Source of the DNA: Chloroflexota bacterium
Lineage (GTDB): Bacteria > Chloroflexota > Limnocylindria > QHBO01
NCBI GenBank assembly: GCA_005879775.1
Contig: VBJX01000024.1
Location: 8,926-21,951 of the forward strand
Reading direction: 5' to 3'
DNA: 13,026 bases
Shown: piece by piece, positions 1 through 5,605 of the stretch
How positions within the stretch are numbered: the first letter of the stretch is position 1
How the letters are laid out: the number at the start of each line of letters is the position of its first letter
Made by a program: the position numbers and the translations under genes
The notes under the pieces: model-generated
Databases searched by the model: none
Told to the model about the DNA's origin: nothing
What the model saw: only the letters and a program-made list of their open reading frames with translations

Positions 1-393
1 TACCACGGCGGAGACGCTCCGATCGACCCGTCGCTTGAGCCAGACCCACGGGTCGCGGGAGCCGAGGAGCGTCTCGAGCTGGGCGGTGTCGATGCCGAGC
101 AGCGGGCCGAGGGCCTTCGCCTCGCCCGCCTTGTCGGTCACCGAGGGAGGGGTGGCGAAGACCGATTGCACCTGGACCGAGGTCGCCAGCAGGACGCCGG
201 TCGCGTCACGGATGTCGCCCCGCTCGGCGGGCAGATCCTCGTTCTGCGCCAGCTGGTTGAGGGCCATCTCCGAGAGCCAGCCATGCTGGGCGACCTGCCA
301 CCATGCCAGCCTCCCCCCGATCAGCGTGGCGAGCACGGTCGCCACGATCAGCAGGGACAGGGCGCGGGCACGGCTGTCGGTCCTTGCGAGCAT
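1..393 (-). CDS. ftsI: Peptidoglycan transpeptidase FtsI/PBP3-type, N-terminal part (cut by window edge)
   Basis: The first 131 codons of a gene that runs off the left edge in frame. The protein begins MLARTDSRARALSLLIVATV: a short basic cytoplasmic tail, then one hydrophobic segment at about residues 11-30, then RLAWWQVAQHGWL and the stretch ERGDIRDATGVLLAT (about 57-71). The E-R-G-x-I-x-D motif is the signature of the non-catalytic dimerisation domain of class B penicillin-binding proteins. FtsI cross-links septal peptidoglycan from the outer face of the membrane. The catalytic transpeptidase domain lies outside the window. The ATG at 393 has a GGAG six bases upstream. It follows ftsL by 53 bases in the dcw cluster, which favours FtsI over an elongation PBP; a SpoVD-like PBP is the alternative. 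Confidence 0.88.
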   Translation of the reverse strand, partial: MLARTDSRARALSLLIVATVLATLIGGRLAWWQVAQHGWLSEMALNQLAQNEDLPAERGDIRDATGVLLATSVQVQSVFATPPSVTDKAGEAKALGPLLGIDTAQLETLLGSRDPWVWLKRRVDRSVSAVV

Positions 394-411
394 TGGCCAC
401 TCCGTCGCGAG

Positions 412-429
412 CGGCCCGGCGCCGGGCCG
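412..429. repeat. Perfect 18-bp palindrome in the ftsL-ftsI gap
   Basis: CGGCCCGGC followed directly by GCCGGGCCG: nine base pairs each side with no mismatch, all G/C. It sits 19 bases upstream of the ftsI start and just ahead of its Shine-Dalgarno. As RNA it could fold into a stem next to the ribosome site; as DNA it could be a protein site. No T-run follows, so it does not look like an intrinsic terminator. In GC-rich DNA some such palindromes arise by chance. Confidence 0.5.
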
Positions 430-446
430 GGTCGCGCGCGGCTACT

Positions 447-875
447 TCAATGGGATGGGTCGCTCGATGACGGCGCGAATACGACGCGGCTCGGGTCGAT
501 CGGAACCAGGTGCAGCCGATACTGCGCACGCTCCTCGATGACGCTCGGCGAGCGTGCCTCTCCGATCTGTACGATCAGCCGCTGCTGCTGCGCCTCCAGC
601 CCGGCGAGGCGGGACTGGAGGCTGTCGATCTCGTACCCCATCGCGGCGACATGCGTCGACTGGCCGAGATAGAGGACGCAGAGCCCGGCAGCGGCGGTGA
701 TCGCCACCAGCAGCGACGAGATGGAGGTCGTCCTGGCCCGCCGCAGCGCACGCCGCGCCGTCCCGGGTCTGCCGGCCCCACGCCGGTGGACCTGTCGCGC
801 TCGACGCGGGTGTGACGGCGCCCGCCGTCCGAAGACGCCGATGCGGGTCGCGGGCCGGGCGCCGACGACTGCCAT
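447..875 (-). CDS. ftsL: Cell division protein FtsL-like (septum formation initiator type)
   Basis: A 142-residue bitopic membrane protein. Residues 1-50 are a very basic cytoplasmic tail with 15 Arg and no acidic residue. Residues about 52-71 (ISSLLVAITAAAGLCVLYLG) form one transmembrane helix, followed by a probable coiled coil at about 74-106 and a short tail with a YRLHLVPI stretch, the usual layout of FtsL/DivIC proteins. In the divisome FtsL pairs with DivIC/FtsB and supports the FtsWI synthase. Sequence in this family is poorly conserved, so the call rests on architecture and on position between rsmH and ftsI. The ATG follows the TAG of the upstream small gene with no gap and has no clear Shine-Dalgarno, which suggests translational coupling. 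The Arg-rich tail is longer than is typical. Confidence 0.82.
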   Translation of the reverse strand: MAVVGARPATRIGVFGRRAPSHPRRARQVHRRGAGRPGTARRALRRARTTSISSLLVAITAAAGLCVLYLGQSTHVAAMGYEIDSLQSRLAGLEAQQQRLIVQIGEARSPSVIEERAQYRLHLVPIDPSRVVFAPSSSDPSH

Positions 876-1079
876 CTAGGCGGCGCTCGCCCGACCGTGG
901 AGGCGGGCCTCCCAGGACGAGATCGACTCGATCTCGATTCCGGCCTCGCCGTCCGCGACGCGCTCCTCCGCGAGCATTCGGCGCTCGCCGGGGCGCAACT
1001 GGCGCTCGCGCAGCTCACGCTGACGGTTGCTGTAGCTCCGTCGTCTGCTCGCCTGGTGACGTGGTCTTCCTCGGCTCAT
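876..1079 (-). CDS. Unrecognised 67-residue basic protein inside the dcw cluster
   Basis: I do not recognise this protein. It begins MSRGRPRHQASRRRSYSNRQ and is rich in Arg and Glu, with no Cys, no membrane segment and no signal peptide; the middle (RERQLRPGERRMLAEERV) could be helical. The case for a real gene is good. The ATG is preceded by GGGGAGGT with a five-base spacer, one of the best Shine-Dalgarno sequences in the window. The frame fills the space between rsmH (22 bases upstream) and ftsL (TAG directly followed by the ftsL ATG) almost exactly. That placement suggests a division-related, RNA-binding or coupling role, but this is inference only. Confidence 0.7.
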   Translation of the reverse strand: MSRGRPRHQASRRRSYSNRQRELRERQLRPGERRMLAEERVADGEAGIEIESISSWEARLHGRASAA

Positions 1080-1101
1080 CGGGTACCTCCCCTGACCATG
1101 G

Positions 1102-2055
1102 CTAGGCGCTCGCCGGGGCGAGCTTCACCGCGACGCGCATCCGCGCGCTTCGGGAGCGACGGTTACGACTGATCTCGGCCGCGGTTGGGGTGACGATCCC
1201 CCGCCGCAGCGATCGGAGCTGAGCGCGGTGCCCGCAGGTGCAGACCGGCGGCAACGGCTCTTCGACGCAGTCACGGCTCTCCCGAGCGATGAAGCGCTTC
1301 ACGATCCGATCCTCTCCGGAGTGGTAGCTGATGACCGCCAGGCGGCCGCCTGGGCGCAAAGCCGCGAGCGCCCCGGAGAGCGCCGGGGGCAGCACCTCCA
1401 GCTCGCGGTTGACGGCGATGCGCAGGGCCTGGAAGGTGCGTGTCGCCGCGTTGATGCGGCCCGCATCGGCCCCCCTGGCCGGGACCGCGTCGGCAACCAC
1501 GCGTGCCAGGTCGGCCGCGCTCATGAGCCGCCCCTGCGCGCGCGCCGCCACGATCGCCTTCGCGATGCGGCGTGCACGGCGTTCTTCACCAAACGCCGCG
1601 AGGATTCCGGCGAGCTCTCGCTCCGACGATCGGTCGATGAGCTCGAGGGCCGATATGCCACGTTCTTCATCGAATCTCATGTCAGGCGGCGCATCGGCCG
1701 CGAAGCTGAACCCGCGCTGCGGGTCTGCGAGCTGGTAGCTGGAAAGGCCCAGGTCGAAGAGGACCGCATCGAGCGGCAGGAAGCCGGCATCTCCAGCGAC
1801 GTCGTAGAGGTCCGAGAAGTTCGCCTGGCGGAGAACAACGCGTGCGCCGAAGCGGGCGAGCGCCCGTTGCGCCTCCGCGATGGCCGCCCGGTCGGCATCG
1901 ATGCCGAGCAGGCGGCCATCGGGAGACGAGGCCTCCAGGAGCCGCTCGGCGTGCCCACCGCCGCCGACCGTGCAATCCGCGATGGAGCTGCCGCTCCCGA
2001 CGTCCAGGAGGGCGAGAACCTCCTCGACGAGGACCGGCAGGTGCCCTTCTCCCAT
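1102..2055 (-). CDS. rsmH: 16S rRNA (cytosine(1402)-N4)-methyltransferase RsmH
   Basis: SAM-dependent methyltransferase that modifies N4 of C1402 in the 16S rRNA decoding centre; cytoplasmic. From the chosen start it has 317 residues, the usual family length. Visible landmarks are HLPVLVEEVLALL at the N terminus, the SAM loop DCTVGGGGHAE (about 27-37), GIDAD (51-55), FDLGLSSYQL followed by QRGFSF, and a C-terminal SYHSGEDRIVKRF segment near the active site. Two starts are possible: GTG at 2067, whose GAAAGG lies too close, or ATG at 2055, where AGGTG sits nine bases upstream. I prefer 2055; it also places the conserved HxPVLxxEV motif at residue 5 as usual. It lies downstream of mraZ across an 82-94 base gap containing two inverted repeats. 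Confidence 0.96.
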   Translation of the reverse strand: MGEGHLPVLVEEVLALLDVGSGSSIADCTVGGGGHAERLLEASSPDGRLLGIDADRAAIAEAQRALARFGARVVLRQANFSDLYDVAGDAGFLPLDAVLFDLGLSSYQLADPQRGFSFAADAPPDMRFDEERGISALELIDRSSERELAGILAAFGEERRARRIAKAIVAARAQGRLMSAADLARVVADAVPARGADAGRINAATRTFQALRIAVNRELEVLPPALSGALAALRPGGRLAVISYHSGEDRIVKRFIARESRDCVEEPLPPVCTCGHRAQLRSLRRGIVTPTAAEISRNRRSRSARMRVAVKLAPASA

Positions 2056-2083
2056 TCGCAGCTGCACCTTTCGTGTCGGACGG

Positions 2084-2099
2084 CGAGCCGATCGGCTCG
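2084..2099. repeat. Perfect 16-bp palindrome upstream of rsmH
   Basis: CGAGCCGA followed directly by TCGGCTCG, a perfect inverted repeat in the mraZ-rsmH gap, about 17-29 bases before the candidate rsmH starts. It could be an operator or a short RNA stem affecting rsmH translation. No T-tract follows. Confidence 0.45.
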
Positions 2100-2115
2100 G
2101 AGACGCATGAATGGC

Positions 2116-2149
2116 GGGGTCGCGGCGTGCGTCATTGCGTCGCGACCCC
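2116..2149 (-). terminator. Hairpin directly after the mraZ stop (attenuator or RNA-stability element)
   Basis: On the coding strand GGGGTCGCG and CGCGACCCC form a perfect nine-pair stem around a 16-base loop, starting at the base after the mraZ TAG. There is no U-run, so it is not a standard intrinsic terminator. A partial terminator, a pause site or protection of the mraZ mRNA 3' end are all possible, and would let MraZ be produced at a different level from the genes downstream. Confidence 0.4.
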
Positions 2150-2602
2150 CTAGATGCCCAGGTCGGCGAGGTGCTCGGCCATCGCCTCGGGCTCGTCCTC
2201 GATCTTGGAGCGATACGGCTGCCAGGCCGAAGGCGCCCAGATCTCGAGCCGGTTCAGCGCGCCCACCACGACGACCTCCCCCTCACCGATGCCGGCGTAC
2301 TCCCGGAGGTAGCCGGGAACGAGGACCCGTCCCTGTCGATCAAGCTCGACCTCGACGGCTCCCGATGACATGAAGCGCGCGAACTCACGCGCGCGCGGAT
2401 TGGTGAGCGGAAGCGCCCCGAGCTTGGTCGCCAGCGCGCTCCACTCGTCCTGCGGAAAGAGGCCGAGGCAGCGATCGAGCCAGCGCGACAGCGTCGCGCC
2501 CTCGGCCAGGCGGGGTCGGAAGCGTGCCGGGATCGCCACGCGGCCACGGTCGTCGAGGGCGTGCCGGAACTCACCGGTGAGGAAGGACGACGTGCGATCC
2601 AT
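2150..2602 (-). CDS. mraZ: Transcriptional regulator MraZ
   Basis: DNA-binding protein of the SpoVT/AbrB-like fold and autorepressor of the dcw operon; in known species rings of MraZ bind phased TGGGN repeats in the operon promoter. Two half-domains are visible, each with the D-x-x-G-R-x-x-x-P-x-x-x-R signature: DDRGRVAIPARFR (17-29) and DRQGRVLVPGYLR (78-90). From the chosen start the protein has 150 residues, near the family norm, and begins MDRTSSFLTGEFRHALD. The same frame has an ATG nine codons earlier at 2629, but that ATG lies inside the operator repeats and would add an atypical MGSSGRHLA leader, so 2602 is preferred. First gene of the cluster, with its own promoter and operator upstream. 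Confidence 0.95.
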   Translation of the reverse strand: MDRTSSFLTGEFRHALDDRGRVAIPARFRPRLAEGATLSRWLDRCLGLFPQDEWSALATKLGALPLTNPRAREFARFMSSGAVEVELDRQGRVLVPGYLREYAGIGEGEVVVVGALNRLEIWAPSAWQPYRSKIEDEPEAMAEHLADLGI

Positions 2603-2613
2603 CGCGAGGTGCC

Positions 2614-2658
2614 TACCACTGCTCCCCATCTAGCCCCATTTCGAGCCACAGGGCGCCA
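2614..2658 (-). promoter_or_regulatory. MraZ operator: five TGGNN repeats at exact 10-bp spacing
   Basis: On the mraZ coding strand, five pentamers start exactly 10 bases apart: TGGCG (2658), TGGCT (2648), TGGGG (2638), TGGGG (2628) and TGGTA (2618). The two central copies match the published TGGGN-N5 MraZ box perfectly; the outer three keep TGG. The array begins at the last base of the -10 hexamer and covers the likely transcription start and the leader, consistent with autorepression by occlusion. The phasing is seen directly; binding by this MraZ is inferred from the family. Confidence 0.85.
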
Positions 2659-2685
2659 TCATACAGAGCGTGCGTCCCCCGTCAA
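2658..2685 (-). promoter_or_regulatory. Sigma70-type promoter of the dcw cluster
   Basis: On the minus strand TTGACG (2685-2680) and TATGAT (2663-2658) are separated by 16 bases, each one mismatch from the TTGACA/TATAAT consensus. The predicted start is near 2651, giving a leader of about 50 bases to the mraZ ATG at 2602. This is the strongest promoter I can see in the window, and its -10 touches the MraZ repeats. Confidence 0.8.
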
Positions 2686-2746
2686 GGGATTTTTTGCAGG
2701 CTGGACTGCACGATCGTCCTGGAGGGGGTGACCGATCGCCCGATGC

Positions 2747-2788
2747 TCAGCGCATCAGCGCGGGGTCAGGGCGTCAGCGCCGCGTCAG
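2747..2788. repeat. Short imperfect 19-bp tandem repeat between the Cys4 gene and mraZ
   Basis: Five TCAG tetramers start at 2747, 2755, 2766, 2774 and 2785, with intervals alternating 8 and 11. This makes two 19-bp units agreeing at 15 of 19 positions, plus the start of a third. The last TCAG contains the stop codon of the minus-strand gene. It lies about 60 bases upstream of the mraZ -35. Its role is unknown: a regulator site or simple duplication slippage. Confidence 0.4.
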
Positions 2789-3129
2789 GGTGTGCTGTGC
2801 AGGAACTCGCCGAAATGCGCCGCGCCATCGGGCGCCCGGTAGACCTTGTAGATCGTGAACTCGCCGGACAGGCGGTCCGTGTAGGCAAGCCCCGTATAGC
2901 CGCCCACCAGGGTGCGCCAGTAGACGGTGCCGCCGATCCGGACGAGGTCCACTGGCGCCGGCGACAGGTGGTTGAAGGCGGCGACTGCCCTGCCCGTTAT
3001 CTCGTCGTCCTGGTTGATGCGCCACACCTGGTGGGCGCCCGGGGCGACGAAGATCGCGTATCCCTCGAAGGTATCTCCGGGCCCGACGGTGGGGAGCGGC
3101 CCGGCGGAGACGATGATCGGCGTCGGCAC
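2785..3129 (-). CDS. C-terminal extracytoplasmic part of the interrupted Cys4 membrane protein
   Basis: This frame is the same as that of the Cys4 N-terminal gene upstream and continues from it without any shift after a single TGA at 3241-3243. Between the TGA and this part the frame reads on without stops: GGTAALILLNRGP (the rest of a membrane helix), a Pro/Ser/Thr linker, then a globular-looking region of about 95 residues (TFEGYAIFVAPG ... IYKVYRAPDGAAHFGEFL) ending at TGA 2785. The only start available for separate translation is a GTG at 3129 inside the linker, with no Shine-Dalgarno, so independent expression is doubtful. Conserved-looking aromatic and Gly content suggests it was under selection recently. 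I do not recognise the domain. Best read as the distal half of one gene of about 314 codons. Confidence 0.5.
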   Translation of the reverse strand: MPTPIIVSAGPLPTVGPGDTFEGYAIFVAPGAHQVWRINQDDEITGRAVAAFNHLSPAPVDLVRIGGTVYWRTLVGGYTGLAYTDRLSGEFTIYKVYRAPDGAAHFGEFLHSTP

Positions 3130-3240
3130 CGGCGTGACCGATGGCGCGGCGGTCTGCGATCCGCTCGGGCTGGCCGTGGCGCTCGGCGTCGGCCCAGCAA
3201 CCGGACCCCTGTTCAGCAGGATCAGTGCGGCGGTCCCCCC

Positions 3241-3243
3241 TCA
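3241..3243 (-). other. In-frame TGA interrupting the Cys4 membrane protein gene
   Basis: The codon is TGA, in GCC-TGA-GGG-GGG, codon 163 of a 314-codon frame. Both sides read as one hydrophobic helix (IIAAGLAILLVA, stop, GGTAALILL). TGA is an ordinary stop elsewhere here (for example sucC, sucD and sdhA), so the code is not changed. One base substitution would restore an amino acid. A nonsense mutation, a sequencing error or low-level readthrough would each explain it. Confidence 0.75.
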
Positions 3244-3729
3244 GGCGACAAGGAGGATGGCCAGGCCGGCGGCGATGATCCCCCGCCGACGTCCGCCACT
3301 CCCGGAAGACGCCAGCTCGGGGCTCGGCGTGGCCGGCCGTGCCGGCCTGAGCGGCGGCAGCGGCGGCAGCGGTCCCGCCGGCATGGGACGGCGGAGCGCC
3401 TCAAGCTCCTCGGTGGGAATGACGAGCACGCCGCGCAGGTAGCGCGGGCAGTTTCCGTACCCGCGCTGCAGGCAGACCTTCTCCTGCTGCTCGGCGGACA
3501 GGTCGGCCGGGTCGCCGAAGGCATAGCAGCGATGCTCGCGGGTGACTCCCTGGTGGTATTCGGCGCGCGATCCCGCCAGGCCGAGGAATGGGCAGACCGT
3601 GTCAGGTCGCTTCGCGAGCTCCTCGAAAAGCGCTCGGCGCTCCGCCTCCCGGGCGGCTTCGGCCTGGTCCGCACGCTGTCTTCGGCCGAACACCAACCTT
3701 GCCTTCCTCGCGTCGCCGCGGCGCGCCAC
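3241..3729 (-). CDS. Cys4-domain membrane protein, N-terminal part, ends at premature TGA
   Basis: 162 residues to the TGA. Residues 1-40 are charged and helical (ADQAEAAREAERRALFEELA). Residues 46-96 carry four Cys (46, 68, 86, 94) in the pattern CPFLGL, HRCYA, QQEKVCL, CPRY. From memory this arrangement occurs at the start of Chloroflexota membrane proteins that often end in LysM-like domains; that is recollection, not a search result. The Cys could hold a metal. A Pro-rich linker (about 116-140) and a basic stretch GRRRG lead into a membrane helix from about 150 that is cut by the stop. The start is GTG at 3729; the ATG overlapping it is in another frame. It is divergent from the four-Cys small gene at 3894. 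As it stands the product would be a cytoplasmic domain with half a membrane anchor. Confidence 0.7.
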   Translation of the reverse strand: MARRGDARKARLVFGRRQRADQAEAAREAERRALFEELAKRPDTVCPFLGLAGSRAEYHQGVTREHRCYAFGDPADLSAEQQEKVCLQRGYGNCPRYLRGVLVIPTEELEALRRPMPAGPLPPLPPLRPARPATPSPELASSGSGGRRRGIIAAGLAILLVA

Positions 3730-3818
3730 ATGGGCGCCGTCCCGAGGCTGAGTCTAGCGCGGCACCTGCCGAGCAGGGCACCGACCTCCGGGCGGCGAGA
3801 CATGGTACGAAGGCGCCA

Positions 3819-3848
3819 TTGAGGTCCTGACCGATGGGTACCTAGGCT
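3819..3848 (+). promoter_or_regulatory. Possible weak promoter for the 78-residue gene
   Basis: TTGAGG (3819-3824) and TAGGCT (3843-3848) with an 18-base spacer, about 45 bases before the ATG at 3894. The -10 is a poor match. The rest of the 3730-3893 gap shows no other clear signal on either strand. Confidence 0.25.
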
Positions 3849-3893
3849 GTGGACGGCTGGGCGGGGCGGCCCGGCCACTGAGGGGAGACAGCC

Positions 3894-4130
3894 ATGGCGC
3901 TCGAACCGATCGACTCCCGGGAGCGAGTCCCGATCCCCCGCAGTGGGCGGATCCGTCGCTGCCGCGTGCGCCACGTTTCCATCCTGCCAGCCGGCGACGG
4001 GCCGCGCGTCCAGGTCGATTGTCTCCTCGGCGGGCGCGAGTACCCCCTCCCCCTGGGCACCATGGACGAGGCGCGTGAGATCTGCAACGCCTGTACGGCC
4101 ACGACCGTCTGGCGCGCCGACGAAGACTGA
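3894..4130 (+). CDS. Unrecognised 78-residue four-Cys protein next to rnpB
   Basis: I do not recognise this protein. It starts MALEPIDSRERVPIPRSG and contains four Cys at 23, 43, 64 and 67, the last two as CNAC. The spacing could suit a small zinc-binding fold, but this is inference. No membrane segment or signal peptide. Evidence for a real gene: the ATG has GGGGAGA five bases upstream; the composition is balanced, with a compact central region (VQVDCLLGGREYPLPLGTMDEAREIC) reading like a folded domain; and the opposite strand offers no better gene over this stretch. Its TGA at 4128-4130 lies only about two bases from the 3' end of the RNase P RNA encoded on the other strand. It is the only plus-strand gene in the left half of the window. 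Confidence 0.72.
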   Translation: MALEPIDSRERVPIPRSGRIRRCRVRHVSILPAGDGPRVQVDCLLGGREYPLPLGTMDEAREICNACTATTVWRADED

Positions 4131-4131
4131 G

Positions 4132-4452
4132 TCCCTGGAGAGCGGCCTGTAAGCCGGGTTCTGTGCCGGCACGCCATGGTGCCGCGACGGCCATCCATCT
4201 GAGCGACCTACCCGAGGGCTGAGCGAGCTACCTGCTGCGGCCCGAAGGCCGCGGTCGCCCTCCTATTCGGTCTTGCTCCGGCTCGAGCTTGCCGCGTTTC
4301 ACTCCCGCTTGCGCGGGCATCGTCACTGTGGCGCTGGTCCTCGCCTCACGGCGGACGGGCGTTACCCGCGAGCCTGCTCTGTGGAGCCCGGACTTTCCTC
4401 GAGCGCCGCCTTTCGACGATCGCGCCCGCGGCCGTCCGGCCGCCTCCAGGGA
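4132..4452 (-). ncRNA. rnpB: RNase P RNA (bacterial type A)
   Basis: The catalytic RNA that matures the 5' ends of tRNAs. On the minus strand the 5' P4 block GAGGAAAGTCCGGGCTCCAC is present at about 4400-4381 and its partner ACAGAACCCGGCTTA at 4163-4149, the invariant core pair of bacterial RNase P RNA. Between them are GCAAGACCGAATAGG and AGATGGATGGCCG, both typical of the class. The ends are set by helix P1: CCCTGGAGGCGGCC near 4451-4438 pairs with GGCCGCTCTCCAGGG at 4147-4133. At about 320 bases it is at the short end for type A. The TACAAT box places the start at about 4451, in agreement with P1. No U-run terminator follows, and the 3' end abuts the convergent gene. Exact ends are good to a few bases. 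Confidence 0.97.
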
Positions 4453-4456
4453 GGTC

Positions 4457-4467
4457 ATTGTAGCCGC
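4457..4467 (-). promoter_or_regulatory. rnpB promoter -10 region
   Basis: On the minus strand GCGGCTACAAT, with the -10 TACAAT at 4462-4457. The start expected about seven bases later coincides with the first base of RNase P helix P1. No good -35 is seen at 16-18 bases. The box lies between the stop of the RNase H gene (4476) and rnpB, so rnpB may also receive read-through from that operon. The same 11-mer occurs upstream of sucC. Confidence 0.6.
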
Positions 4468-4475
4468 AGGCGAGC

Positions 4476-4896
4476 TCAGCGCTCCCGACGCTCGTCGATT
4501 GCCACGTTGCTGAGCCGGTCAGCGTCCCCATTCAGCTCGCGGGGAATGTGGCCCACCGAGTAGCTGCGCAGCCGGCCGAGCATGGCCATCACCCGCGCGT
4601 AGATTGGCTTCAGGTCGGGATGCTTGACCCGATAGCGGCCGCTGATCTGCCGCGCGACGAGCTCCGAATCCATCCGCAGGTCGACCTCGGAGGCCCCCAG
4701 GCGCAGCGCCTCCTCGAGCGCGGCCTCGACCGCGGTCCACTCGGCGTAGTTGTTCGTCCTGATCCCCAGGAAGCGGGCGAGCTCGGCCACGATCTCGCCG
4801 CTGGTCGCGTCGCGCAGGACGGCGCCGAGCCCGGCCGGTCCGGGGTTGCCCCGGGCCGCGCCATCGGTATGGATCAGGAAGCGGCGCGCCCCGGCC

Positions 4897-4919
<23 letters not shown>
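4476..4919 (-). CDS. rnhA: Ribonuclease HI family protein
   Basis: 147 residues. RNase HI cuts the RNA strand of RNA-DNA hybrids in the cytoplasm with two metal ions. The acidic residues are visible: D19 in HTDGAARGNPGPAG, E60 in NNYAEWTA, D84 in RMDSELVARQ and D134 in NGDADRLSN. The region between helices lacks the basic handle of the E. coli enzyme, as in the shorter RNase HI-like proteins of many Gram-positive and archaeal genomes, so substrate preference may differ. The ATG at 4919 lies 23 bases inside the end of sdhB, indicating coupling and making this the last gene of the icd-sdhCDAB unit. Its stop is 24 bases before rnpB. Confidence 0.92.
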
Positions 4920-5601
<682 letters not shown>

Positions 5602-5605
5602 GGCC

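Noticed and set aside
1228..2373. Plus-strand open frame of 381 codons opposite rsmH and mraZ
   Set aside because: It is antisense to two certain genes, and its composition is that of a GC-rich shadow frame.
2711..2738. Two CGATCG copies flanking a G-rich stretch upstream of the mraZ promoter
   Set aside because: The arms are short and imperfect beyond six bases, with no T-run or promoter relation, so I do not call a terminator or operator.
3241..3250. Frameshift at the GGGGGG run next to the in-frame TGA
   Set aside because: The frames before and after the TGA are identical (offset divisible by three), so a net frameshift is not needed; a single-base substitution explains it.
3222..4172. 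Minus-strand open frame of 316 codons across the Cys4 gene and the 78-residue gene
   Set aside because: It runs out of frame through the Cys4 gene, opposite the four-Cys gene and into rnpB; its Arg/Ser/Pro-rich product looks non-coding.
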